This document shows positions 1 through 12,441 of a DNA stretch of 64,000 bases, piece by piece. Made by a program: the position numbers and the translations under genes. The notes beneath the pieces are model-generated. The model was not told the origin of the DNA, did no database searches, and saw only the letters and a list, made by a program, of their open reading frames with translations. Source of the DNA: Porites lobata (lineage: Eukaryota > Cnidaria > Anthozoa > Scleractinia > Poritidae); assembly GCA_942486035.1 (NCBI GenBank), contig CALNXK010000035.1, positions 588,501 to 652,500 on the forward strand. Reading direction: 5' to 3'. How positions within the stretch are numbered: the first letter of the stretch is position 1; every line of letters begins with the position of its first letter.

Positions 1-89
1 GAAATTTAAACCTCAGCAGTGTTATAAATTCATTAAAACCATATTACAGACTTAAAATGAAGGTAGGTTAGGTTTTGAGCTGTGGCCAC

Positions 90-374
90 GGTTTGCTCGA
101 TTTTTCTGTGCATTCGCTCTTAATTATACTCTCTCCTTTTGGGGTTTTTCAGTGATAATGAAACAAATAAAATCAGAGAAAGGTTAAAAATCCCAACTGA
201 TAGGAGGCAAACCAGTTGGCAAACCAGCTGGCTATTTACAAGCGTGGCCGAGGATCTGAACTCGGGATTACCGTGAACAAATTCAGCTAGCGGTCAGGGC
301 AGCACTTGAACTCGCGCGAGCCCTCCGGATTGGAAGTCCAGCGCTCTAACAGCTCGGCCACGCTGCCTCCACGA
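90..374 (-). mobile_element. tRNA-derived SINE
   Basis: Read on the minus strand from 374, the head looks like a tRNA. An A-box-like segment (GTGGCCGAGCTGTTAGAGCG) is followed by an anticodon-like arm and a long variable arm, then a B-box-like GAGTTCAAGTGC. GGCAGC and GCTGCC can pair as an acceptor stem. The body continues through a second GAGTTCAGATCC block and an 'AACTGGTTTGCC' tail. This layout (tRNA head plus non-tRNA body) is typical of anthozoan SINEs. The downstream limit near 90 is approximate. Confidence 0.75.
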
Positions 375-523
375 AATGTATATATATCACCCCATTTTAG
401 GTTCTTAAACCGGTAGCAAGTTAGGGTCAGTTAGGAACTACACTGGTTTCTAGGCTGACAAGGAGTGTTGACTAAGACTTGGTTTTTGGCTAAAGAAGCA
501 TATTAAAGTTAATTGGAACTTAC

Positions 524-3500
524 CCAGTGGATAAGAAATAAGACTCCCAGGTTGTAGGAGACTCCTGTATTGAGTGAATTGTTCTTTGAAGTCCTGTTAC
601 AGTTACGTGCTGTCCGCCAACCTTCCGACTAGATTTACCAAGCATTTTCTGTTGGAGAATTAGCATTTCAATGTAAGGTAACCAACAGTGCATCGCTTGT
701 AAGGCTGGGCGGATTACTTGTTATAAGTTAAAGGAAAGGTGCAGAGACTAACTGAGAGGATCTCTCCGTCCAATTCACTTCTGAGCTTAAGGAACTATGA
801 AACTGACGGCAGCGATTGTTTCAGCTGGTGCAATTTGTTAAATATAAGTGTAACTAACAATAACTGAATTATTCGGGACCTAATCGAAGTTCAGAAAGAG
901 AAAGAAACAAAATTCCCGTTATGTGTTTATATCCTCCATAAAAACTCGCACTGGGTAATTTCACGTCTTCATCGTGCAAGAAAAGGCAAAGAAATGTTCT
1001 TAAAAGTGTCTTTACGATTTCCCATTGCCTTGTTGCAGCCGGGGTAAAGAGCCGCTCAAGCCCGTGTACAATCACGTACTTTAACAAAATTGTTTCCGAG
1101 CATGTGCGAAAATTGCCTCTGCGAGGAAGGTGACAGGCGGAGGGAGGAGAGAAAATTAGCGACTTTCAAGTGCTGCTGTCCTTGAGTGTGGAGGGAGACA
1201 GGGCTCCCGTCCCCTTTTTTTCTTGGCTCTTTATCGATTTCAAAATGTTACGCATTTTATTTATTGCATAATCTCCTCCTATTTCTCCCGCTTACCACCT
1301 TTAAGAACTCGTACCTCCCACAGCGAAGGAGATTACAATCTCAGAATCCCCCCATCACTCCCCTAAATCGAGGATGAAGTCGTGCAAAAGCCAAAACGTG
1401 CCATTTTCCACTTCTTGATTTGGGTTTAGAGGGGGAGGAGTGTAATTTTCCAATACATTATGTCCAAGATTGTAGATTAGTTAAGGATGATACTAAATCC
1501 TTGTGATTTAGCTATGTTAAGGGGTGCTACTACACGCATAAACATAACACTTCACCAATTTTGTTGTTTTTTTTTGCAGACTTACATACGATGATGTACA
1601 AAGACTGGTTGTTGAGTCAAAAGCAACAAATGTTAGATCGGATGGAACACCTTTCTTGGCCATGATTCTTTGCAGCAAAAGATTTGCCCCTGAAAAAGGA
1701 AACGAAAAACATAATGAGCTCATCACCTAACGAGTAATAAATATTTTTTGTTGTATATTTCTTGATTTCACATTTTCAAGGGCCTTATTTGAGGTAGGAC
1801 ACTTGGAATTGATCCTGGTCTGTTAAAAGTAAGAGTTTTGCTTAGTGCTGAGTTGTCTTTTGCTTCAAATATGTAACCATACAGGTTGTGAGCTTTTCTG
1901 CGCTTCAGCTGCAAACCATGAAACATCAAATGGTTTACAAATGAATAAGTTAGTGGATAATAAAGCCAAAGTGCCTGGTGTTTTTGGTGGTCAAAGAATG
2001 TGTAAAACTATGCATGTTTTATTGCATGATAAGATACCATAAGATATCATGGGATACAGTTCCCAAAATGTGAGGACAAAAGTTGTTGGTAGCAGAGGCA
2101 ATCCAAGTCTTTACCACTGGTGTGCCTGCTAAGCTAAAGTGAGTTCAACTTTGCAGGCACCTGTACCAGCAGTAAAGACCAGTAACGATTCTCATTGCCA
2201 GTGGTGTATGTTCCCATAAGCCATCACAGTTTCCGAGGAGGCAGTTTCCCAATTAGTAATGGCGGCACAGTTATGTCACAGTTACATTGGTAGCATATGA
2301 GAACCAGGCTTACATGTTTAGTCCACACAGTGTTTTATTACATGCCCCACAAAATGTCTCAGCTCTTCACTTCTATTTTTAACAGGTATCGCTTTTGGAG
2401 AAATAAAATGTTAAACTTTAGATATAAATCTTGCACCGACTGACCTTCAGATATGAAGCCCTGAAACTGGTCCTTTTTGTAATATGTATCGGTTCTTTGC
2501 ATTTCCTGAAAGTACATTTTATACACCCTCTAGATGATGCTTATATCCAGGCAGCTATTGTGTTCATAAAATACATATTTATACTGTAATTAAGTTATTT
2601 TTTAATAATATTACAAGGTAATGTTCTTCCAGTCATCCATGCTGAACATACATGTTAACTCTCTTAGCCAGTGCCACTGGTCTCATTTGTGCCTTACATT
2701 CCTCATGCACCTCCCACTGACACACCGCTTGCACTGAGTCATAATTATAAGCTATGATTTGCTGTGGTGAGGTGCTAGCACTTATAACGTCAGCAACTCA
2801 ATCTTCCCATGAGGCCGTTGCCCATCTATCCTATCAACTCGGCCAATAAAATAAAATAAATAATGAATTTCACTCACTCATCAACACAACACTTCCCACT
2901 TCATTTGAACCTGATACAGGTGACACATACAGCAAGTACCAACTTCCCCTCTTTCAAAAAATATTTTCAGTACAAAATTAGGGAAAGTACTATGCTGCCT
3001 GTCAACTTCAGTTATTTTCTGAGGTAAAATATCCAATTTTATACGTGCTACAGACCTCTCCCTGTGAAATAGTCTTTTTCACAGAATATGTACCATCCTC
3101 GTCAAGTTCTATCAGAGTTTTCTTATCTAGTGGGTTATCTGGTATCTAAACAGAACAAAGAGAAAAGTTCAGTATGTGTAGAAACTAACTCAATTGCATT
3201 TTTCTTATAGCTTTTACCAAACAGAAATGACACAAAGTGGGGAGCAAACTGGGGCTACAATCTTGTCAGGTTTGGTGCAAATCTGCAGTGCAACTGATAG
3301 CTGGTCTCCCTTACTTTACATATATGTATGTAGCATACAATTATTTAAATGAGGGTGGCCTTTTGATTTTGGCACCTTGCTGTAGATTCTTTTGAATTGT
3401 TTTTTCTAAGAGCTTGCTGATGTCACAATGTAAAAAAATAAAGTTATTATATTTTAGCAGAGCACCACGGTTAAGAAAATTTGGCTATTTATGCATACAA

Positions 3501-6500
3501 GAAATTTGTGTTCTGACAGAATCTTCTGTAGGTACGAACATCTGCCCCTTCATGTTAGCAGATGTAAAAAGTCTACTACTTTGAATCCAATGCATACAAA
3601 CTGATTAAACTGGTACCGGACAGCCATGTCATGACCACTTGACAGCTGTCAAAATAGGGCATCTGCAGACCAGTGTCACATGACCATATCACAGGCTCAG
3701 GTGTACAACTCATCAAAGTGATGTGTTCTTTATAGAGTTCTCCACTTACTAGTTTATGGTATTAAAGTCATCGCAGGCTAGGAAGAAAGTAAGTTACCAC
3801 AAGAGCTTCGCTTTTGGCCTTGGCTAATTTTCAAATTTGTTATTTTTTACTATGTTAACATCCACAAGCTCTTACAAAAAACAAGCATAATAGTAAAAAT
3901 TTAATAGAATAAAAATTTCAGGATACCAACTATTTTTACACATGTTACGTATGATGATCCACTATGATAGGATAAAAGAAATGTCAATTTCCTTGACAAT
4001 TAGTCAATCAACCCTGAAAACCTATACTGTAACTTTGAGCGATTAAAGGAAGCTACCATATTAGCATATCACTGATGAAATAAACTTTCATTCACAAAAG
4101 CTGCAATTTCTCAAATAATGTACCTTGACATATTCATAGTGAGTTTGTTCGAATGTCTGAAGTGTTCTTCCAACATAAGCTGAAAAAACAAGGACAAGAT
4201 ATTATTGATGCAATTATGCAAATAAGTACCAAATTCTTGGAACCTTTGTCCATCTCTGGCTTTATACTATCACAAAAAAATTGACTTGCATCATAACTGA
4301 CAAACGGAAATTGAAGTGAGAAGTCAAAGAGAAACAATTGGAACCCTTGATATTTTGGATAAAAACTTTCAAATATGGTAACAAAATTCATCTGAACTAG
4401 GTCTAGTACAGGCTAAGGGGTCCAGAGTCTCAGTGACACAATCATCCCCACCCAAAAATTCCAAAAGTACCCTCCAGGCCTGTACCTCCACCGTACCTGT
4501 GACAGATGTGCCTATAGGTACTTGATCAACACTTCCATGGCTATTAGCATGAACAAGATAGCATGGCTTTCCTCTCCAAGTGGCATTTTCCACTGTTACT
4601 GTCATTTCACCTATTTCCTTTAATGAAGAGTATAAAAAAGTACAGTGTATTACGTCACTTTTTGTCAACACTCAGTACAGAACAATTCTCATTAATTATG
4701 TGCGTGGCAAGCAATGACAAAATTATCTTAACCTGTGGTATTCAATCTGTATGTAACTGAAGGAGAGACTAATCAAAAAACTACAGTTGTACATTATGTA
4801 AGCAACCACCCAAAATGCAAAGATTTAATGGTACTTTAACCCTTTAAGCCCCAGTATCCACATACACATTCTCCTGACCAATCTCTATACATTCCCTTAA
4901 AGAATTAGTTGAGAGAATTTGATAAAAGATCAAGGCATTCTCTCTTGGGTGATCATTTTATTAATTCTCATAACTTACATGTATCTCTTGAGAGTGTATG
5001 GATAATGTTAGGAGATAATTATTGATGTTGGTCACTATTGGGACTTAAAGGATTAAAGGAGTTTGTCGCTAAAAAGAAGAGGTCCTGACACATCTAAGTT
5101 TTTGAAGATACAGTAATAATAATCAATAAATTATTCATTGAATGCAATTTATAAGTTACATGTAAGTACAGTTCCACATTGTCACTGGAAATTCTTGATA
5201 TACAGCTATTTTGAGAAAGGTTGTCCGAAAAAGTGGATGTGACAATCCCAAAAGGTTTTGTGGGTGGTTTTGAGTTCACTGTTATTCAAAGAAATTAGAA
5301 AGAATGGCACGAGAGACCATGGATGGTACATATGTATGTTTGTGAGTAATAAAGCAACCTAACAAAAGTAGGTTCGACAGCTACAGTGTCAAGAAACAGT
5401 GTATTGATCATACCGTATCCCATATTAACTTTCGGGATTGTTGCGTGCACATTTTTTTCCAACAACCTTTCTCAAAACAGCTGTACCCTGAACGGCATGA
5501 GAGGTGGTTGTTTATAAGAGGTTCAGAGGATTTGACTGGAAAAAAATTTAGTGTTTTGGACACTAAGGTAGCCTCTTATGGGAGGTTGTCACTTGTGAGA
5601 GGTGGTCACAAAATTAATAAAGGTTTGACTGCGTACACACACTTACCCTGCCAGTTTGAGAGGTGGTAACCAATGAGTCCGCAAATAATAGTGATTCCCA
5701 TATTTCATCATCTGTTTCTTAGAAAATATAACAGAAAAATTTGTAATGAGAAGCTTTAGGAAACCTAGTACTTGTTAGTTAGCTGTTTCCTTATTCCTTA
5801 AGAAAAGTCGCCTTGAAGCAGCAACATAACAGATGAAAATAATGGTGACAAAATACACTATAAAGACGAGTTGATGTGACAGCCACAAAGAAAAGCACAA
5901 ATACAATTTTGTAACAGTACTTAACAAACTGACTGGGACATGGCTATCCTCCTCAATATACAATAAGGCAGGTTTAAATTCAGACTAAGGACATGATTTT
6001 TTTGTACCACACTCCACTCCCCCTTACTAAGAGGGCCTCATTAATGTTACAGACCACCTCTATACATGAAACCTCTATTATAAGTTCTATTTCTGGAAAC
6101 TGAAAAATATCACCAAGTGGTATTTACCAGGGCTCAAAGTTAAAATTTGAGTTTGGGAGCACTTGTGCTACCACATGTAAATTTTTAAGTGCACTGCCAA
6201 AATTTTTGGCACACAACTGAAAATTTTAGGAGCAGAGCTTATAATGCTGGGAGCAATTCTATTTCAAAAGAAAAAGTAAAAAGCTTAACAGTGCCACATC
6301 TATTATTTCAGTTGCGTGATTGACAAACACAGCCAATTTGCTGTGCAGTAATAGTGTTGTGGTTTTTAATACTAATAGTATTTCTCTTTTTTACAGTACA
6401 GTTGTGACTAAAGAAACCCTACACTTAAAACAAAAATTCAAAACTGACAACAATGAGTATGTCGAACGAGAATGAAAATTAATCTTTAATGAATTTGTAA

Positions 6501-9500
6501 AATGCTCAATGACTTACATGTAACTGGGATATCACTTAAACTTTCTTACCTGGAAAAAAAGGCTCTTAATCTGCACTGTTTTTGTTTTGATTGACCTTAA
6601 AACTTAAAGGGACACTGTCAGCTATGAGACCACGCTGACCACGACACTACTTTTGTCAGTTTGAAAAGGGTTTACCTCAACCCGAAATCAAATGAACGCG
6701 TTGGCTACATCTACATTGTAGAAATCCTCTTCAATCTTGCCAATGTTTCATTCGATCCTTGATCTTTTACAGAAAACCTCTTTTTGAGCAAACTTTAACT
6801 CATCGTACGACATTATTTAATCATATTTGGCTTAAAACAGCATCCAAAGAAACATGAACAGAAGAAGTGAGAAACGCGTAGGCACCGGACGGGAGAAATC
6901 GCTTTTGTTTACCAAAATAACTAAAGAAATGAATCAATAACACGGCAAGCAAATAATCGTCATATCTATTTGAAAAAGCAATGGAAAAGGTTACATATGT
7001 TTGGAAAATCACGCTTTCTCGACCTTGAACCTTCGACAATGAGTTCATGCCGACTCCGTGTCATATCTCACCTCTACTGATGATCGAATTCAGAAGTATT
7101 CGTCGATGTTTGGCTTTTCCTGGACAAATCCATCGGTGAATTCTCAATGTTATAATAAAAAATGTGTGCTCTGATGTGGTTTAGGGCCTATAATCACAAT
7201 TTGGTCTTGTAACTAGTTTAACTCTACAAGGTTTGTTTCCAGATACGCTTCTTACTTTCTGTTTCACGCGTGTCTTGTGACATCCAAATCAACTAAGAAA
7301 TGGTATCTAATGCGCATGTGCTTCAGCTGACTGTGTTCCTTTAATGTTCGACATCATCGTCCATTGCGCAAAAAGCACATTTCGTTTGTAGCATATTTGG
7401 ATGTGTTAGCGGCGTTTATTACAGAAGATCTGGGATGGAGTAGAACATGGAAATGAAAATGAACTGTCATTGGAGTTTGTGGAATCCACTGGGGGAAAGG
7501 ATGAATTCAACATACACAGATAAAACGAAAACAACATAACTTTATTATTTAGAGCCTGGTTGTACTATTCTTAGGTTACTTTTACTTTCATTGCTTGAAG
7601 CTACTGTTTAACGTCTTTCTAGTTCGAGTAAGCATGGTCGGAAGCAAGGCGGCCGCACTGTGCTTTGGGTTTTATGGCGCACAGATGCGATTACACATGA
7701 ATTTTTAGGCACACAACAAAAAATCCAGTCGCATATGCGATTAAGCCCTGTTTACCAGTAATTTGAGAGTACAAGATGGTCATAATTTCATTGCCTGGGG
7801 TTGATCCCCTACAGCCAGTGCCACTGAATGAATATAATGTGATGTGAGGCACTTTACAGTACAGTCTAAAGGCCACAGAAACACGTGGCACTCTAAGTGC
7901 CCATGTTGTTTTTGAAATTTTGTTAAAACTGTCAAATCTCACAACTGTATAGGAAACAGGTGCAATTTTAAATCTGACATTTATTTGTTACATTATTTGT
8001 CTATGAAAGTTTTCCTTTTTATTGTGCATGGGCAGTGAATATGCAAGAACTGTGAGTGTATAGAAAATGTGGTAAACTGATCAAAAAGCACGAAGCAGCT
8101 CAAATTGTAATGTTTGTGATTATATCAGTAAAAAAGGAATATATTACAAGAAAATACCATGTAAATAGAAAAGGTTGCTTACAAGTTAGAAAATTAGGAA
8201 GTCAAAATTAATAATGAATTCTTTATTTGATGATTTGACAGGTGATGCCTGCAGATATTATACTCACTTTCATTTTCTAATATTCCCTTCCCCTTCTGTG
8301 GGGCTTACAAATTAAACAAAATGTAACATTGCTTATTGACCAGCAGTCATGTATTATCTGCAGACCTGTACAAGGGTAAGTTACTTTGAAATCTATACTA
8401 AAAACCAGATCAAGGCTGTCAAAGCATTTTTATTCAAAAAAAAAAAAATATGGAACATGTGTTGCGTAAATTAGTTGATGAAAACTTTTAATAAGGAATG
8501 TCATTACATATCCTCTTAAAAGTGTCACTTATTAAGCAGGATTTTTAACGAAGGGCATTGTTACTTCTTTTAGTGAAATAACTCTTTTGTCTGTGGTTTC
8601 CAAGGACTTTTCAAATTTGTGACAATCGGTATTGTGTTTTGTGACAAGTAATTTTTATTTCTTCCCAAGAATTTGTGTAAATTAAATAATTCTTTTATAA
8701 AAGAAATCCTACTAGACACATTTATAAAGAACAGTGTAACCTGGATATTAAAATATTCTCCAGTTACTCAAGTGCAACGAACATTCCACAACCTTTAAAA
8801 AACAATCTGTTGTTTCCATTTTGGTTAATTTTGAGGCAATATGAAATATGATACAAATTCATGGATAATTTGGGTAAATTAAAAACATACGGCGTGAGCC
8901 AAGAATTACAAGCATCATTTCGAATCTTTCATAACCTGCCCCTTTTAGAATTTTCTTTTTCATTTTCTAAACCATAAGCTTACGGAATTGCCATTTCTCA
9001 GGCGTTTTTTTCATAAAACGTTTCAAAGTTTGCTGCAATAGTTTAACTGAAATAACTTTTCTGAAGAACTAAATGCCAACATTTGCCGATATAGTGGCAG
9101 AGGACGACAGACTTAAACATTTTTATGCCAGCGAAATTAAATAAGCCTATTGAGTAATGAGTGAAGCCCTTCCGGCGATGCATGTAACTCAAGCAATTTT
9201 AAATAGCATGCAAATTTCTTTTTGGCTCTTGGCTAAAGCATTCTAAACCGAAAAGCCTGGACGCATTGGAATTCCAGCATTAGTACGTTTTGTAATTTTA
9301 AAGATCGACCAAAAACCTAGGTTGCACAACATTAAGAAATTTCCGCCATAAAGATCAAACGGCCTCGGCTGAGCGCGACAGAAGCTAAACTTAACGATGT
9401 AAGCTCACTTGAGCTTACAACTGGATTTGTTATATTTCTCGAGATGATCGCTGATAACTGGATTCTTAAGAGAGTAAAGACATTTAAATAACCCGAAGAA

Positions 9501-9819
9501 CTCAAATTTACAATCCGCAGTGAGCTCTTCAAAACATCAAAAGCAGTAAGCTTGTTTGGTTAGTTCAAACATCTTTCCAATTCCAGCATCGTATGCACCA
9601 GTTAGATAATCTTTTAAATAAACAGACGTTCAAATTTAGCGACTCACCTATGCTTGAAATATACTCTATCGCTTGTTCGTTCGCTTTTACCGCGGAAGCG
9701 GTGAAATTGTCGGTACTAAAAATAGTAAAACGTACAAGTTAAGCTCAACGCAGTGAACCTTAACAAACCAAAATTACCACTAAGATGAACATTTACCTGA
9801 CTCCGTTTTCTGACTCCAT
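524..9819 (-). CDS. CATIP: CATIP-like ciliogenesis-associated protein (3' end outside window)
   Basis: CATIP (ciliogenesis-associated TTC17-interacting protein) acts in actin organisation during ciliogenesis. Minus-strand exons with GT-AG borders and compatible phases are 4617-4497, 4179-4124, 3145-3056, 2505-2445, 1689-1586 and 648-524. Joined, they keep one frame. Family-like blocks appear in order: LVHANSHGSVDQVPIGTS, RTLQTFEQTHYEYVK, a DGTYSVKKTISQGE segment, FQGFISEGANLLLQRI, and PTTWESYFLSTG just before the last visible donor. Two small exons upstream, 9819-9797 (start codon, MESENGV) and 9715-9648 (ANEQAIEYISSIG), probably form the N terminus. At least one short exon between 9648 and 4617 was not found. 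The final visible exon ends in phase 2, so the gene continues to the left of the window. A 1.6-kb inserted element sits in the large intron. Family assignment is from remembered similarity: firm for the 648-4617 exons, moderate for the first two. Confidence 0.8.
890..1080. repeat. MITE-family fragment (copy 1 of 3)
   Basis: This stretch shares a recognisable core with 15339-15592 and 44926-45276: a TTTCACGT..TCGTG block followed closely by CAAAGAAATGT. It lies downstream of the CATIP exon ending at 1586 and upstream of the one starting at 648, so it is intronic. The ends are eroded and not defined. Confidence 0.45.
4834..5058. mobile_element. MITE with CTTTAA ends in CATIP intron
   Basis: The left end reads CTTTAACCCTTTAAGCCCCA. 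The reverse complement of the right end reads CTTTAATCCTTTAAGTCCCA, giving imperfect terminal inverted repeats around about 225 bp. No coding potential is visible inside. Similarly built elements are common in anthozoan introns. Confidence 0.6.
6128..7750. mobile_element. 1.6-kb element with CAGGGCT ends in CATIP intron
   Basis: The segment starts with CAGGGCTC and ends with AAGCCCTG, short inverted termini. Both are flanked by TTTAC (6123-6127 and 7751-7755), a possible target duplication. Both subterminal regions contain 'GGCACACAAC'-type stretches. No intact transposase reading frame is seen inside. Ends of the CAGGG type recall hAT elements, but hAT duplications are 8 bp, so the superfamily is open. 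Confidence 0.5.
7751..9647. other. Intronic stretch without recognised gene
   Basis: This is AT-rich sequence between the presumed second CATIP exon and the inserted element. One short A-run lies near 8438. A missing short CATIP exon could lie here, but none with a convincing acceptor, donor and phase was found. Confidence 0.4.
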
Positions 9820-11729
9820 TTTGCACCGAAAGAGAGTAATACCTATCGCAATCTACCGGTCGAAATATTGATTCTCATTTTGACGAAAGAACCGTAAGAA
9901 AGGATGGCACATTAGCAGTGAACCAAATAACTATCATCACATATCAATAACAAATTCCCGCGCGGGGAATTGAGGCCGGTTGCCTAGGCTACGTCATACG
10001 TCATATGTGGCCAAAAGGGTAGGAAATTAGGTGGGAGAGTGACCTTCTAGCCCTAGCCCGGACATGTTTTTTCCGGGTAAACTCCACGCGTACAGCACAT
10101 AAATGCGAACACATGGCGAGGCGTCTTGCCTGCTTCACTGCCAATCTTTGTGGGGAGGAGCATTGTGTGACAACACAAAGAACGGCTGTGGAGCAGCCTT
10201 CTGCGAGGCGTCGAGCAGGGGTACTACTTGGTGTAAGACTGCAGGGTCGTAACATGGTATATCCGGGACCCATTGATCCCTATTTTCTTGCTGTTATTTT
10301 GATTCCTGAGCCCCATTTTCCCCAACATTTTGATCCCTGAGCCCTGATAAAGAACATGATCCCATCCATGTTTTTAAACAAAATTTTAACTTAGACAACT
10401 TTGTTTATCTCCAAATATAGAATATAGAACATGCTCAAATGGGCTGATGAGAAAAACATTAACTTTAATTTTTAGTTTAAGTTGTAGGTTCTATCAGAGC
10501 ATTAAAGACAATATGAGTCAACCTCTTTTTGTACATTATTCTATTCAAAACACTTTAAATATAATGTTTGGCGATACTAGACAAATGTTAAAACCTCATT
10601 TTCTTGAACGGGAGCTTTAGTAAGATACAGAATGTAAGTTATTGTTAATTTATACATTAAAAGTAGTCCACTTCCCTTTAAGTATCGTGCATCTTGAAAG
10701 ATCTTGCGGCGGAATCTTGATTTTTTCAGATGTAACGTTCATCAAGAGTATTTACAAGGTTTATTTTCAGTGTTGCTCATAGGAGCAAGGCTACCCGGAG
10801 GTTTATAAGCGAATCACAAGAAAGCATTGGATTCAAAATTCGAATAAATACAATTTAGTCAAACAGTAAACACAGCTAGCGCTGGTTGGTCCCCGGTTGA
10901 GTTAACGTCACTGTAACGTACTTCTGAACTAAGGTCTTCCTCTTGCTTTCCAATTTTCTGTCCCCTACGAACATCTGCTTGCCCGGATAACTTGTCCAGT
11001 TAATCATTGTCCGAGCTGTGTGGGTCACAGATGTTTTATTTCCAAAGAGACTCTTGCAACCAAAAATTTCACGTCGGCCGTGTTACTGGTCTACAATATT
11101 GATGTTAATAAAGTGTAATTGTTTGTCTCACGATTCAGTCACTGAATGATGTAGCAGATCGCGACGTTTCAACTGCGTATATCAAGTGTTCATGAGAAAA
11201 AGCAACACTTAAAGACCTTGCCTTGCTAGTCTTCGTCGACTGGTCACACGTGAACTTATGTGACTCCAAGATCTGGTTCTGGTTGGTCGATTATTAGCCG
11301 CTGAGATTGGTGTATTTCTTACTCCATTGTTTATATGAACTTTTGCCTCACTGGTCCACTGTCGTAGGGATCTCCTGTTGCTGTGATTCTTGATTAAGAG
11401 CAACCAAGCTTCTGGACTTTCTATTCTGCTATCCCTGTTGATGTTGTTAGAGTGTAGCCTTATGTGAATTTTCTCTTTCACTCTGTGTGTGTCACAGTGA
11501 GGATCACGATCAATTACCGATATCAAAATACCTGCTTTACATGAAGCAGAAAAATTAAAAGATGCAAGCCACAGGTTCTACAGTTTAACAGTTTTTCTAT
11601 GTCAAAAAAATTAATGGCTTTTCCTGGCTTAATAACCATTGTAGATTGACAGTGGACATATCTGGTTGTAGGTCTTCCAGACCTACTCCTTCCAGCTTCA
11701 AATCTAATTGGCTCTGAAAAGTTGTCCAC

Positions 11730-12200
11730 CTAAGCTTGCTCCCCTTCCTCTCCGTCACCACCTGACGCAGGTGAATCATCTGATTCAACTGACCCCTGGA
11801 GCAATGGGACTAAGCGTTGCTCTTCAAGGCAGCTCAAACAGAAGTTGTTTCCATCTTTTATTATTTGAACTTTCCTGATGATACACTTAGGTGAATTTCT
11901 ATCGTCACGGTGCCCAGTCTGGTATACAAGGGGATCTTCTTCTGACTGTTCCAGCCATCTCAAACCCACGTGATCTTCCAGGAATGCGTCACCGTTATGG
12001 TGGGGATCTTTCAAAACAACTGCAGTTAAAAAAGGAATGATATACCTCTTGTAATTGTGCTTGAGAGCAACTATGTCGCCTTTTGAATAGATAATCTCAT
12101 ATTCCTCGGCTGCGTATTGAAGTGTAGTTTGTCCTTTACCCCCTCGAACCTCTTTCAGCAGATCGACTTCTCCATGTGCCGACGCATTCCTTCTGAACAT
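11730..12200 (-). CDS. 156-aa hypothetical protein inside the TIR transposon
   Basis: I do not recognise this protein. It starts MFRRNASAHGEVDL and has an acidic C terminus (SDDSPASGGDGEEGEQA). The middle, from GDIVALKHNYKRYIIP to VGLRWLEQSEEDPLVY, alternates short hydrophobic strands in a way reminiscent of small SH3/BAH-like modules; this is weak inference. A CLSC-type cysteine pair follows. No upstream exon could be assigned. It may be one exon of a decayed transposon protein or an accessory protein. Codon use looks ordinary for the window. Confidence 0.4.
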   Translation of the reverse strand: MFRRNASAHGEVDLLKEVRGGKGQTTLQYAAEEYEIIYSKGDIVALKHNYKRYIIPFLTAVVLKDPHHNGDAFLEDHVGLRWLEQSEEDPLVYQTGHRDDRNSPKCIIRKVQIIKDGNNFCLSCLEEQRLVPLLQGSVESDDSPASGGDGEEGEQA

Positions 12201-12354
12201 ACTCAGAGCAAGTGGAAGTGTACCAGCTCTTCCTTTGGTCTTCCCTCTCGTTTGTTGCTGTCGTACACCCCGTCCGAATTCTTTCGCAAAGCTCTGGAAT
12301 GCCTTCCTTTATCGCTCCTTTCCCTCCGCGCTCGTTTCCTCGTCCATATCCTGT

Positions 12355-12441
12355 TAGCCTGAGTGGCAGGTCCCCCTCCCCTTTTTCCCTTCCTCCCTAT
12401 CCCCTACCCCCTACCCCTTTCGACGCCTGCTACGCAGGCTA
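12355..12441. mobile_element. 87-bp mini-element with TAGCCTG/CAGGCTA ends
   Basis: It begins TAGCCTGAGTGGCAGG and ends CCTGCTACGCAGGCTA, with only a C/T-rich stretch between. The right half closely matches the right end of the 1.0-kb element at 27712-28735, so this looks like an internally deleted relative. No clear target duplication is visible. Confidence 0.6.

Noticed and set aside
243..374. Functional tRNA gene
   Set aside because: The tRNA-like head runs into a SINE body, has a second B-box-like segment and an irregular variable arm; it fits a SINE better.
4134..4391. 85-codon minus-strand frame in CATIP
   Set aside because: It reads through intron sequence in another frame; the true CATIP exon 4179-4124 with splice sites explains the region.
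6550..6575. Micro-exon VQIKSLFFQ that would fit the CATIP phase
   Set aside because: It lies inside the 1.6-kb inserted element at 6128-7750, so it is more likely a chance match.
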